Source: Candidatus Gastranaerophilales bacterium (GTDB taxonomy: Bacteria; Cyanobacteriota; Vampirovibrionia; Gastranaerophilales; Gastranaerophilaceae). Taken from it: a stretch of 64,000 bases of DNA. Below the pieces are notes generated by a model. That model saw only the letters and a list, made by a program, of their open reading frames with translations, was not told the origin of the DNA and made no database searches. This document shows positions 9,001-16,802 of the stretch, piece after piece; position 1 is the first letter of the stretch, and each line of letters begins with the position of its first letter. Both the position numbers and the translations under genes were made by a program. Location: the NCBI GenBank assembly GCA_944323725.1, contig CALUTP010000015.1, positions 1-64,000 of the forward strand, written 5' to 3'.

Positions 9001-9621
9001 TGCTCTGTTTCTAAATTCTTCAATATATTTTGGTTCAACTAATTTTGCAATGTCTTCATAGGAAATTTCTTCAATTTTATGTACTTCATGAGAAGTTCTG
9101 AAGCCGTCAAAGAATTGCAAGAATGGAACTTTCGCTTTATAAGTTGATAAGTGAGCAACTAAAGCCATATCCATTTCTTCTTGAACTGAGTTTGCAGCTA
9201 ACATTGCATAACCTGTATTTCTGCATCCCATAACATCAGTATGGTCTCCGAATATTGCTAGAGATTGTGCTGCTAATGCACGAGCTGAAACGTGAATTAC
9301 GTGAGGAAGCATTTCCCCTGCTGCTTTATGCATTACAGGAATCATTAAAAGCAATCCTTGTGATGCTGTGTATGTTGATGTTAAAGAACCTGCGGCTAAT
9401 GAACCGTGAACTGCTCCTGCAGCACCGGCTTCTGATTGCATTTCAGCTACTTTAACTGTATTTCCCCAGATATTTTTCTTACCTTGAGAAGCCCATTCAT
9501 CAATCCACTCACCCATAGTAGATGATGGAGTGATTGGGTAAATTGCTGATACTTCACTGAGTGCATAAGCAACATGCGCTGCAGCATAGTTACCATCAAC
9601 TGTTATAGTTTTTCCTGGCAT
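6085..9621 (-). CDS. nifJ: pyruvate:ferredoxin (flavodoxin) oxidoreductase
   Basis: 1178 residues, the usual length of single-chain homodimeric PFOR. It converts pyruvate and CoA to acetyl-CoA and CO2 and passes electrons to ferredoxin, the central step of anaerobic fermentation. Domain order is visible: N-terminal thiamine-pyrophosphate domain (ITPSSTMGE, VAEMQSEAGAAG), transketolase C-like and CoA-binding middle, a ferredoxin-like domain with two [4Fe-4S] motifs (CIQCGICASACP and CMDCTGCGVCVDQCP), then the TPP-binding domain with CAGCGETPY, GATGCSSIYSG-like and GGDGWANDIGYGG...NTGGQ. The conserved cysteine near the C-terminus (APCIAHG) is present. A strong GGAGG precedes the ATG and a strong terminator follows, so it is a single-gene transcript, as expected for a highly expressed enzyme. 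Confidence 0.96.
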   Translation of the reverse strand: MPGKTITVDGNYAAAHVAYALSEVSAIYPITPSSTMGEWIDEWASQGKKNIWGNTVKVAEMQSEAGAAGAVHGSLAAGSLTSTYTASQGLLLMIPVMHKAAGEMLPHVIHVSARALAAQSLAIFGDHTDVMGCRNTGYAMLAANSVQEEMDMALVAHLSTYKAKVPFLQFFDGFRTSHEVHKIEEISYEDIAKLVEPKYIEEFRNRAMRPEAPKCKVGAQNTDVYFQGRETVNKYYEAVPDIVQEYMDKVAAVTGRQYHPFDYVGAPDATDIIVAIGSGCEAIEETIEYLNAKRGTKYGLVKVRLYRPFDTKRFNAALPKSVKRIAVLDRTKEPGSIGEPLYMDVVAALDNKDIKVIGGRYGLSSKEFTPSMVLAIYKHLANNGFHGFTVGIEDDVTHKSLKIDEHIVTEPEGTTNCMFWGLGSDGTVGANKNSIKIIGQYTNKDAQAYFAYDSKKSFGVTVSHLRFGDKQIKSTYLITAPDFVSCSAHAYIGRYDLLKGIKEGGTFLLNSPYSKEEAFAHLTRDMQKTIIDKKIKFYNVDAEKLIEQQPGLRGKGANTVMMVAYFKVSGIIPFEQALEGMREMTKKTFKKKGDDVVNMNLALIDAAVNATEEVPVPSSLDGVGCVDDVKLIPDNASDFAKKIIEPSMRQKGDDIPVSAMSVDGVIPTGTACLEKRGIAPRVPKWNSANCIQCGICASACPHAAIRTKLIEKDNLKDAPASFNTIEAKPNLDGEHFKVQVYCMDCTGCGVCVDQCPANKNPEKQALTWSSIEKEEEACELVNEKFFDELPDNVMGKNTTKTIKGAMLRKPLFEFSGACAGCGETPYVKLVSQLFGENMIIANATGCSSIYSGTFPTIPYTKTKEGRGPAWANSLFEDNAEFGFGMRLAVDQNRDTLKTYVEKVVNNENTPADLKEALEAAIAHFDNSKTEEAIAAQNKAKEVIAKYADVKCPDLAKVRELQDYFTDKSVWIIGGDGWANDIGYGGIDHVLAQNKNVNILVLDTEVYSNTGGQASKSTPTGAVAKFATGGKPTYKKNMGLMSMSYGYVYVASVALGADRAQTLKAFQEAEAYDGPSIIFAYAPCIAHGIDMSKTQTEQKRAVEAGYFPLYRYNPANPEAPFTWDAKDPKGSYQEFIRSEGRYKSLMKTNPDQAEALYEQAESDAAKRMSVYKAVGELMK

Positions 9622-9811
9622 AATTACCTAACCTCCTTGTTTATCTGCTATACTTAATTATAACCACCCTTACATTTTAATACAAACATATTATTTTTAC
9701 AAAAATTTCAGTGTGTAAATTTATATTAAGATTTAAGTATATTTTAGTTTTATGAGGTAAAATTTTTAATTCAGTGGTTTTTATTTTTTTGAAAAATGTG
9801 AAAGGTTTTTT

Positions 9812-11053
9812 ATGAATATACTGCCAATTATCCCACAAATCCAAAATAATAATTTAACACAGAAGAAATTTTTGAATAACAATTATGTTATTCAACCAAA
9901 GTATTTGAATACTTTGGCAAAAGATACTGTATCTTTTACTGCAAAGTATCAACCAAAAAGTATTGGAAATACTATTGAAAATGCTATTATGCACAGCTAT
10001 ATTATAAATGAACCTGCTTTAAAAGCTAGGGCTATTCATTTTCATAAAGCAGTGAAAAAAGTCTGTGAAAGACTTGCGGATTATGGTTTTTCGTATGATG
10101 AAGCCTATAATATTAAACACCCTGTAAAAACTCTAGAATCATATATGGATAAATATTCAAGACAAGGATATGTACAGGATACTGTCAGAGGTACCGCTTA
10201 CTGGGAAAATCAGAACGATATTCCTGCTTTTAAGAGATTCATTGATGAAATGAAATCTGAAGGATATGAAATTGCTCCAATAAGAGTTTTAAATAAGGAA
10301 ACACTAAAGTTTGAGAAATTGCCTGATTTAGAAATCAGGCAAGAAGGAATTTCTAAAGAAGACCTCGCTCCACTTGGGAGCTTTCTTCAAAAAGCAGAAA
10401 TTTCAAAACCAAGAAGCAGTACATATTCAGATTTCCAAATGCGGTTTGTTCCAATTGGAGGAGCTGGCAAGAGTGAAAATAAGCAGCCTATCGAATTAAT
10501 AATGTTATATGGTCCTCATTATGCTAATGCTAAAGAGTTAGAATCAAAATATGTATATAATATTGCTCGTTCATTTGATAAATTGCATATTGATTTAAAA
10601 GCGAAATATCCAGAAAAATCTCCAGGCAGAAGAATTGCAAATAATATTGATGTTATAAAAACACGTCTTAGAGAAGATATTTCCCGTCCATTATTCACAA
10701 ATGCTTACAATCAAGACTTGAAAATTAAAGGTGAAGAAAAAATGCCTGTTATGATATGTAAAGCTCATTGTGATGTTCTTGATGGTTATATGTCCGGCAT
10801 AAGACAAAAAATCCCTATGTATTATAGAGAAATGAAAATAAAACTAAAGGATGAGAATTATATTATTAACATAATTAAACATTCTAATGATTATATTAAT
10901 CGCGAAAATAAAGAGATAAGTCCTCAAGAAATTAAATCTATGAGGGAATTCTTAAAAAATCGTCTCTTAACATATGAAGCAGAAGATTTAGGTTCAATTA
11001 CTACCGCTCATGAACTTCTAAAAGCTACAATTAAAAGATTTGGCGAAAAATAG
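9812..11053 (+). CDS. lineage-specific protein with N-terminal SFTAKY motif
   Basis: 413 residues, no recognised domain, no signal peptide or membrane helix. The N-terminus MNILPIIPQIQ... followed at about residue 43 by VSFTAKY resembles other lineage-specific proteins here (4427, 53966). The remainder is charged alpha/beta: the segment around 170-270 (RFVPIGGAGKSENKQPIELIMLYGPHYANAKELES) carries alternating hydrophobics typical of a beta-sheet core, and is followed by a Lys-rich helical C-terminus. The motif GGAGKS is reminiscent of a P-loop but lacks the x4GK spacing, so I do not claim one. It converges on rlmD with a 4-base gap. Function unknown. Confidence 0.6.
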   Translation: MNILPIIPQIQNNNLTQKKFLNNNYVIQPKYLNTLAKDTVSFTAKYQPKSIGNTIENAIMHSYIINEPALKARAIHFHKAVKKVCERLADYGFSYDEAYNIKHPVKTLESYMDKYSRQGYVQDTVRGTAYWENQNDIPAFKRFIDEMKSEGYEIAPIRVLNKETLKFEKLPDLEIRQEGISKEDLAPLGSFLQKAEISKPRSSTYSDFQMRFVPIGGAGKSENKQPIELIMLYGPHYANAKELESKYVYNIARSFDKLHIDLKAKYPEKSPGRRIANNIDVIKTRLREDISRPLFTNAYNQDLKIKGEEKMPVMICKAHCDVLDGYMSGIRQKIPMYYREMKIKLKDENYIINIIKHSNDYINRENKEISPQEIKSMREFLKNRLLTYEAEDLGSITTAHELLKATIKRFGEK

Positions 11054-11057
11054 ACCT

Positions 11058-12410
11058 CTAGATTTTTGAAATTATTGCTACATTTTCTATATGATAGGTA
11101 TGGCAGAACATATCAAAAGGTTGTATGCTTTCAACGTGGCAACTTTTTTCACATAAATATTTTAAATCTCTTGCCAGCGTTGCAGGATTACAGCTTACAT
11201 AAATTATAGTGCCTTTTGAAAGCCTTAAGACCTCATCTAAAGATTCTTGCGTACAACCTTTACGAGGCGGATCAAGAATTATCACATCAAACTTTCTGTT
11301 TGTCTTGTTACAAAATATGGCAGTATCTGTATTGTGCAGTTCTACATTATTGATTTCATTTAGTTCTAAGACTTCACGAGCTTTTTCAATAGATTCTTTA
11401 CTTTCTTCCACTGATACAACTCTTTCAGCAACATCACTTACACTTATTCCAAAAGTTGCTACTCCAGCATAGGCATCAAGAATAGTTGGATTTTCAAAAT
11501 TACTTTTTATATATTTTTTTACGTATGCAAAAATATTTTCTGCACTTTTAGGATTTATTTGAAAGAAAGTATTTGAGCCTATACGAAAAGTTTTATCAAG
11601 TATTCGTTCTTTGATAAAATCCTTTCCGCATACACATTCTGTTTCTGCTCCTAGAATTACATTTGTCTGTTTTGTATTAAAATTTACGCAAACTCCTGAT
11701 ACATTTTTAAATTCTGCAAAAATATCATTGCAAAAGTCTTTCAATCTTGGAAATACTTTTTTAGAATTTACAACAAGAGTAACTAAAACTTTGCCTGTTG
11801 CTGAGGATACCCTCAATACAACATGTCTTAAATCTCCCACGTGTTTTCGCTCATTATATCCTGTAATCCCAAAATCAAATGATTTTAGTCTGATAAATTC
11901 AATAATTTCATCACAAATTTTTGGCTGAATTGGACAATGTTTTATGTTCACTATTTCATGAGTTTGAGGTTTATAATAGCCTGCTAAAATCCTTCTTGAA
12001 ACTTTTGTCTGAGAAATCGGATATTGTATTTTATGCCGATATTCTCTTATTTCAGGACTAGCAATTGGAGTTGGAATTTTTATATCTAAATTTGCGATAG
12101 AATGCATAGCATCTTCAACTATTTTCCGTTTTAGCTCCAGTTGATACTCATAATCTATAAATTGTAGTTGACAAGCCCCACATACTTTTTGCATTGCACA
12201 AAACGGTTCTATTCTATGTGGAGAAGGTGTTATAACTTCAAGAATTTTTGCATTAGCATAATTTTTATTCAACTTGGTAATCTTAATTTTAAGAATATCC
12301 TGAGGACAAGCATTCTCTACAAATATAACAAACCCGTCAATACGAGCAATACCCGTTCCGAGATTAGAAAGTTTTTCTATTTCTACCGTCAATTCATCGT
12401 TTATATTCAT
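11058..12410 (-). CDS. rlmD: 23S rRNA (uracil-5-)-methyltransferase, RlmD/RumA type
   Basis: 450 residues. SAM-dependent m5U methyltransferase with an N-terminal TRAM domain (residues 1-58), four iron-sulfur cysteines (CAMQKVCGACQ near 72, plus HCPIQ near 158), and a Rossmann methyltransferase domain with LDAYAGVATFGI (SAM), ILDPPRKGC, the catalytic-cysteine motif YVSCNPATLARDL, and the terminal FDMFCHTYHIE. It may be RlmD or RlmCD type; substrate position cannot be read here. No Shine-Dalgarno: an extended -10 (TGATATAAT) ends six bases before the ATG, so it is another candidate leaderless gene. Confidence 0.87.
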   Translation of the reverse strand: MNINDELTVEIEKLSNLGTGIARIDGFVIFVENACPQDILKIKITKLNKNYANAKILEVITPSPHRIEPFCAMQKVCGACQLQFIDYEYQLELKRKIVEDAMHSIANLDIKIPTPIASPEIREYRHKIQYPISQTKVSRRILAGYYKPQTHEIVNIKHCPIQPKICDEIIEFIRLKSFDFGITGYNERKHVGDLRHVVLRVSSATGKVLVTLVVNSKKVFPRLKDFCNDIFAEFKNVSGVCVNFNTKQTNVILGAETECVCGKDFIKERILDKTFRIGSNTFFQINPKSAENIFAYVKKYIKSNFENPTILDAYAGVATFGISVSDVAERVVSVEESKESIEKAREVLELNEINNVELHNTDTAIFCNKTNRKFDVIILDPPRKGCTQESLDEVLRLSKGTIIYVSCNPATLARDLKYLCEKSCHVESIQPFDMFCHTYHIENVAIISKI

Positions 12411-12416
12411 AAGGAT

Positions 12417-12425
12417 ATTATATCA
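12417..12425 (-). promoter_or_regulatory. extended -10 of rlmD, predicted leaderless start
   Basis: Minus strand TGATATAAT, then six bases, then ATG. TG one base before the hexamer makes an extended -10; no good -35 is seen and no ribosome site is present. Confidence 0.55.
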
Positions 12426-12430
12426 TAAAA

Positions 12431-13129
12431 TTAAGGTAAGTTTTTAAAGTAATCAGGGTCTGTTAATGCAGGGTAAGCACATCCAAAACCGTTATAAGCT
12501 GATGTACTAGTATGGCTGCAAGTTTCATTTATGTTAGACATATCTGAAGGTGCACCAGCCACACACATTCTATATTTTTTTGATTCCTTAGATCCATTAG
12601 GGATAATTTTATCTTTTTCACCTAAAATAAAAGTAAATACATCATATCCTAGTCTATTAGGACCTTTTTTGCCATTAATATCTATTGTTATGTAAATGTT
12701 GCATAGCGTTTCAAAATATATTTCCATTTGATCTTGTGTTTCAATATATCCACCGTCAAAAGCACAAGGATTTCCATCTTCTGCATCATTCCTTAATGTT
12801 TTTATTCTGCCAAACATATTATATGTTCCAGGTAGATGAATTTTAGCATTAGCAAATTGTCGACCAAGTATTTCGCATAATTGCTCTCCGCCGGAAGCAG
12901 TTACGTTGGAACTTACCAAATCTTCTTTATATAAAGCATTTAAGTCTGTTACTTCATAATTTGCTCTTTGGACAGCTTGTTGAAGTGCTGAGTATGCCTT
13001 TTTTAATTTTGCTTCAAATTCTTTGTTGTTTCGTTTATGAATTACTGATGGTAGTATTATTGCTGCAACTATACCTATAATCCCCAATGTAATCAAAGTT
13101 TCTGCAAGTGTAAATGCTTTAGTTTTCAT
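12431..13129 (-). CDS. type IV prepilin-like protein
   Basis: 232 residues. The N-terminus MKTKAFTLAETLITLGIIG followed by VAAIILPS is a class III prepilin signal: short basic leader, cleavage before Phe (Ala instead of Gly at -1), Glu at +5, then a hydrophobic helix. The rest is a globular domain with several cysteines (CEIL, NPCAFDGG, FETLCN, RMCVAG, ETCSHTS, GCAYP) that could form disulfides. It is therefore a major or minor pilin, or a type II secretion pseudopilin, processed by a prepilin peptidase not encoded here. A strong ribosome site (AAGGAGGGT) precedes the ATG. It is divergent from the XRE regulator, with a long dyad between them that may control both. Confidence 0.85.
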   Translation of the reverse strand: MKTKAFTLAETLITLGIIGIVAAIILPSVIHKRNNKEFEAKLKKAYSALQQAVQRANYEVTDLNALYKEDLVSSNVTASGGEQLCEILGRQFANAKIHLPGTYNMFGRIKTLRNDAEDGNPCAFDGGYIETQDQMEIYFETLCNIYITIDINGKKGPNRLGYDVFTFILGEKDKIIPNGSKESKKYRMCVAGAPSDMSNINETCSHTSTSAYNGFGCAYPALTDPDYFKNLP

Positions 13130-13150
13130 GCCTACCCTCCTTATTGTATT

Positions 13151-13198
13151 TAATTAGATATACTAAATTAACTATAACTAATTTATCATATCTAATTA
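13151..13198. promoter_or_regulatory. 48-bp dyad, probable operator of the XRE regulator
   Basis: Near-perfect palindrome: outer arms TAATTAGATAT (13151-13161) and ATATCTAATTA (13188-13198), inner arms TAAATTA (13164-13170) and TAATTTA (13179-13185), symmetrical 2-base and central 8-base spacers. It fills the gap between the divergent prepilin and XRE genes and its right edge overlaps the XRE -10. Confidence 0.7.
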
Positions 13199-13202
13199 GA
13201 AT
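13197..13202 (+). promoter_or_regulatory. -10 element of the XRE gene
   Basis: TAGAAT seven bases before the ATG at 13210 with no ribosome site; overlaps the last two bases of the dyad. Confidence 0.4.
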
Positions 13203-13209
13203 TGTAAAT

Positions 13210-13494
13210 ATGCAATACATAAGAAAAAATCAAGACCCGCAAAAACAGCTTCTTTTGAATGTCATTGGTGACTTGATTAAAGAAAAAAGACTTGCTCAAA
13301 ACAAAGGAATAATTCTTTTTAGTTATGAATACGATATTTCAAACAGTTCAATTGCTCTTTTGGAAAAAGGCAAGCGTGATGTTCAAATTACGACACTATG
13401 GAAGCTAGCAAATGCTTTCGGAATGTCATTTTCCGAGTTTGTAAAAGAAATAGAAGATCGATTACCAAGTGGTTTTAAATTGATTGATGACTAA
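13210..13494 (+). CDS. XRE-family helix-turn-helix transcriptional regulator
   Basis: 94 residues. A single HTH_3/Cro-like domain fills most of the protein: IGDLIKEKRLAQNKG (helix 1), ISNSSIALLEKGKRDVQITTLWKLANAF (recognition region and helices 4-5), then a short tail. Start chosen at ATG 13210, because the frame upstream (from TTG 13144) would translate the palindromic operator. Small size and no sensor domain suggest a simple repressor. Position, divergent from the prepilin across a 48-bp dyad, makes autoregulation and control of the pilin the natural reading (inference). Confidence 0.8.
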   Translation: MQYIRKNQDPQKQLLLNVIGDLIKEKRLAQNKGIILFSYEYDISNSSIALLEKGKRDVQITTLWKLANAFGMSFSEFVKEIEDRLPSGFKLIDD

Positions 13495-13509
13495 AATATA
13501 AAAAACTTG

Positions 13510-13540
13510 TTGACATAAAAAGTTTTTTTGGTACGATAAT
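13510..13540 (+). promoter_or_regulatory. promoter of tRNA-Val
   Basis: Perfect -35 TTGACA at 13510-13515; -10 TACGAT at 13532-13537 (16-base spacer) or the overlapping GATAAT. The tRNA starts at 13569. Confidence 0.65.
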
Positions 13541-13568
13541 AAATGTCGAAAGACAACCCCAAGATTGA

Positions 13569-13644
13569 GGGCGTTTAGCTCAGTTGGTAGAGCGTCTCCC
13601 TTACAAGGAGAGGGTCAGAAGTTCGAGTCTTCTAACGCCCACCA
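13569..13644 (+). tRNA. tRNA-Val (TAC)
   Basis: Full cloverleaf: acceptor GGGCGTT/AACGCCC, D-arm GCTC/GAGC, anticodon stem TCTCC/GGAGA with loop CTTACAA (anticodon TAC), T-arm AGAAG-TTCGAGT-CTTCT. The 3' ACCA is encoded, unlike in the other two tRNAs here. Confidence 0.97.
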
Positions 13645-13650
13645 TTTATA

Positions 13651-13674
13651 AAGACCGCAAAAGCGGTCTTTTTT
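13651..13674 (+). terminator. terminator after tRNA-Val
   Basis: Stem AAGACCGC/GCGGTCTT with AAAA loop and a T run, seven bases after the tRNA end. Confidence 0.9.
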
Positions 13675-13710
13675 ATATAAAATAATAAGTTTTGATACCA
13701 TTTAGTAAAT

Positions 13711-13783
13711 GGGGCGTTAGCGCAGCTGGTAGCGCACGACACTGGCAGTGTCGGGGTCAGGGGTTCGAATCCCCTACGCTCCA
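13711..13783 (+). tRNA. tRNA-Ala (GGC)
   Basis: Cloverleaf with acceptor GGGGCGT/ACGCTCC, which contains the G3-U70 wobble pair that identifies alanine tRNAs; anticodon stem CGACA/TGTCG and loop CTGGCAG (anticodon GGC); T-arm AGGGG-TTCGAAT-CCCCT. CCA is not encoded. Its 3' end lies 9 bases from the stop of the last gene of the converging polyene-like operon. Confidence 0.97.
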
Positions 13784-13792
13784 TTTTTGTTT

Positions 13793-14662
13793 TTACTCAA
13801 ACAGGTCATAAAAATGAAAAAATTGATATGGGGCAAGTAAGGTGTGTTTTTCTAAAAAATCGGCATATTCTTGTTGCATTTTATTGATATTTAAGGAGGT
13901 TGTTGGAAGTGATACAAGTTTTTTCATATATATTCTATAAGTATTGTTCTCTCTTAGTGCGCATACATAATATATAGGACAGTCCATTAGTTTTGCAAAT
14001 TTAAATGTTCCTAGAGGTATTTGAATCTTTTTGTCAAAAAACTTTATATCTTTGTTAATGCTATTTTTTGAAGTTCTATCGCCAGCCATGAATACAATTT
14101 CACCTTTTGATAACTTATCTTTGATTTCTATAGAGGTGTTTATTGTAATATTTTCTACTGGGTATGTTGTGATTGCTGTTGGTATTGAAATTTGTCTGAT
14201 AAAATTGTTAAAAATTTTGCATTGTTCTGCCGAAAGAAATACATTTACATGCACGTTATATTCTTGTAAAAGGGCACGCATTATATCTATATTACCTAGA
14301 TGAGAACAGATGAAAAAAATTCCATTTTTAAAGTCATTTTCCATTGAAATTCTATCAGTCTCATTGTCAAAAATTATCTTTTTACTGTTGTAATTCCCCG
14401 AAAAAACTTCCATTTTATCAACTAATGAATATGAATATTCTAAAAAATGTTTAAATATATTGGGTAAACTAGGTTTAATTCCTATAATTTCAAGATATTT
14501 TTTTGAATTTCTTCTTGCATCTTTAGCGCCCCAAAACGCAAAAAATGTAATAAAAATAGCAAGTAATTTTACAGCTTTTTTGCCAAATATTTTATAAATT
14601 TTCCAAGTAATATATAGCCTTTTTTCTCCGGCAGCTTGTTCTTTTTGCTGATACCATTTCAT
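13793..14662 (-). CDS. LpxL/HtrB-like lysophospholipid acyltransferase of the polyene-like cluster
   Basis: 289 residues. One N-terminal hydrophobic segment (about 30-45) and the HX4D catalytic motif in CSHLGNID near residue 118 place it with the LpxL-type acyltransferases. MAGDRTSK near 194 and FDKKIQIPLGTFKFAKL resemble the family's later blocks. In aryl polyene clusters a member of this family is thought to attach the polyene to a lipid anchor. It is the last gene of the minus-strand arm and its start overlaps the end of the exporter gene by 4 bases (ATGA), showing coupling. Confidence 0.8.
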   Translation of the reverse strand: MKWYQQKEQAAGEKRLYITWKIYKIFGKKAVKLLAIFITFFAFWGAKDARRNSKKYLEIIGIKPSLPNIFKHFLEYSYSLVDKMEVFSGNYNSKKIIFDNETDRISMENDFKNGIFFICSHLGNIDIMRALLQEYNVHVNVFLSAEQCKIFNNFIRQISIPTAITTYPVENITINTSIEIKDKLSKGEIVFMAGDRTSKNSINKDIKFFDKKIQIPLGTFKFAKLMDCPIYYVCALRENNTYRIYMKKLVSLPTTSLNINKMQQEYADFLEKHTLLAPYQFFHFYDLFE

Positions 14663-16779
14663 AGTTTTTTCTCCTGCCGGTTATTTTCGTAATTAAAAAG
14701 ATTACTTGTAAGATAAGAAACAATAAGGCCAGTAGTTAGAATAAAGCCTAGAGAGTTTATCAATTTAAAGCTTGTAAAAGTTAGTAAAAAGAATGAAAAT
14801 ACGCTAGTTGAACACGATAGTAATACTGCATCTGACACTTTTTCTAGACAGCTAGCTCTAAATACAGAATAATCGAGTCCAAAGCCTATTATTAAATATA
14901 TTGCCAGAATATGGAATAAATTTATTTGCTGACCTAATATTCCAAGTAGTCCAATTGAAAAAGTTGCAGCTAATATTGATGGCAAAATTATTTTTAATGC
15001 AGTTTTTGGTTTGTATATTATTGATAATATTATAAATAGAATTATAAATACTGGTATAATCATTTTTACGCATGAAATTCGACATTCTTTTATTCTTTGG
15101 GATATGTCTTTTGGGATGTCAATATATTTAGCGCCATTTTTTATGATATTATCTGGATTTTTTATGTCATATAAAACTATCACAGAGGTATTTTTATTAA
15201 TTAAAAAATCGTTTATTAGTGGCAAATTATTATCAACTTCAATAAATTTATCTGAAAATTTTTCAGTAAGCAGTAAGTTAATTTCGTTTTCTGTTAAAAA
15301 TGGTGCATAAGATTTTAATGTATTTTTATATAATTCTTTTCTTAATTCAAAGTTTTCTTTTTGTTTTATTTTTGACGGTATAAATTTACTTAATGCTTGG
15401 TAGTTAGAAGTAGGAAGTTTTTCGGTTATATTCTCTTCTTTCTGTAGAATTTCTTCAATATTTTTACCTTCTACAATTGCAAATGTGGTCTTTTTATTAT
15501 TCCCAGAAAGTTCATTAAATAAATTTTCTGCTTTAAGAAGTGTTCTAGATGGGATATACATATTCCTGATATCATCATCAAATTTATGATAGAAAAGTCC
15601 AAAAACGGCAGTCAAAATTATTATTGTAGCTATAAATTTTTTTGATTTATTCGGGAGTACGAAGTTAATTTTTCTTGGATTATAGTTTAGATTTATCAAA
15701 GGATAATATAGTATAACTATAAGGTAGACACAAAATAGTCCTGTCATCGTGAATACTGCTATTTGTTTTAAGAGTTCGACTCCAGAAAATAAAAGTACAG
15801 CAAAGGCGCTGACGGTTGTAATCATACTTATTGTAAGACTTTTTATGATTTTTGATAAATCCTTTTCAATAAAATAATGAAGTGAATAATCAATGCAAAT
15901 TCCAATTAGAGTTGTAGAAAAAACAAAGGTTAAGACGTGAATTGATTTAAATATAATTGATGCTGCTATATAACCAGAGAGGATTCCTATCGCTAAGCTT
16001 AGGGCGATTGGTGCAAGAAGTTTTAAACTCCTAAAATAAAAATAGCAAAGACCAATTATAAAAATTAATGAAAGTAAACAGATTATGTTAATTTCGGTTT
16101 TGGCTTTTGAACTTGCATAATAAGAGTGGATAGGTGTTCCAGTGAAATATATTGTGGTGTTTTTATCAGATAGTTCCTGTTGCGTTTTGGTAAGTTTTTT
16201 AATTTCTCCATTTAATAAATCAGGTGAAAGGGCTTTGCTTTTATTAACTTCAAGCATTATTATTTTGTAAAATTTGTTATTCAAATTAATCAAGTCAGGA
16301 TTATCTTTACCTAGAGACTGGATATAATCTTCCAGTAGCATATAAGGATCTTCATTTAAAGGAAGAAGCATAAAACTTACTGGATTGTATAATCTTGTAA
16401 AAGCTTCTGATGTAATTTCATTATATTCTTTTTTTATAAGTTTTTGTCTTGTATATGTTGATAATAGATTTTTATTATATTTTTTGTATGTTTCTAAAAT
16501 TTTTGACGAATCAAATTTTTCTATCCCAAAAGTTTTTTTATCAATCAAATTGTAAAATTCTTGAGCTTTTTTTTCTGCGATTTCAGCACTAGATGATTCT
16601 ATAATTACATTTATTTTAGACGAATAACGATTACTTAATTCTACAACTGTTGAATCAGCTGTATTGTTTGAAAAAACAGCTTTTAATATATTGGTCTCTG
16701 TGTTTGTGGGGTTATTTAAAACAAATATTCCCGTAATAATTAATATTAAAATAAATAAAATTCTTAAAAATTTCTTCAT
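14659..16779 (-). CDS. MMPL/RND-family exporter of the polyene-like cluster
   Basis: 706 residues. Layout is typical of COG4258-type predicted exporters: N-terminal helix (residues 4-22), a large periplasmic domain, a block of about five helices (235-375), a second periplasmic domain, and a second helix block (575-700). Each helix block contains small-residue-rich helices with acidic residues (TLIGICIDYSLHYF; YLIIGFGLDYSVFRA), the pattern of MMPL proton-driven transporters. In aryl polyene clusters this protein is thought to move the lipid-linked product towards the outer membrane. It follows the LolA-like gene by 23 bases. Confidence 0.85.
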   Translation of the reverse strand: MKKFLRILFILILIITGIFVLNNPTNTETNILKAVFSNNTADSTVVELSNRYSSKINVIIESSSAEIAEKKAQEFYNLIDKKTFGIEKFDSSKILETYKKYNKNLLSTYTRQKLIKKEYNEITSEAFTRLYNPVSFMLLPLNEDPYMLLEDYIQSLGKDNPDLINLNNKFYKIIMLEVNKSKALSPDLLNGEIKKLTKTQQELSDKNTTIYFTGTPIHSYYASSKAKTEINIICLLSLIFIIGLCYFYFRSLKLLAPIALSLAIGILSGYIAASIIFKSIHVLTFVFSTTLIGICIDYSLHYFIEKDLSKIIKSLTISMITTVSAFAVLLFSGVELLKQIAVFTMTGLFCVYLIVILYYPLINLNYNPRKINFVLPNKSKKFIATIIILTAVFGLFYHKFDDDIRNMYIPSRTLLKAENLFNELSGNNKKTTFAIVEGKNIEEILQKEENITEKLPTSNYQALSKFIPSKIKQKENFELRKELYKNTLKSYAPFLTENEINLLLTEKFSDKFIEVDNNLPLINDFLINKNTSVIVLYDIKNPDNIIKNGAKYIDIPKDISQRIKECRISCVKMIIPVFIILFIILSIIYKPKTALKIILPSILAATFSIGLLGILGQQINLFHILAIYLIIGFGLDYSVFRASCLEKVSDAVLLSCSTSVFSFFLLTFTSFKLINSLGFILTTGLIVSYLTSNLFNYENNRQEKKL

Positions 16780-16802
16780 ACTGCCTTAATTTTCTTTTAA
16801 TT

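Noticed and set aside
10440-10480. GGAGKS in the 9812 protein as a Walker A P-loop.
   Set aside because: Spacing does not fit GxxxxGK[ST] and there is no Walker B.
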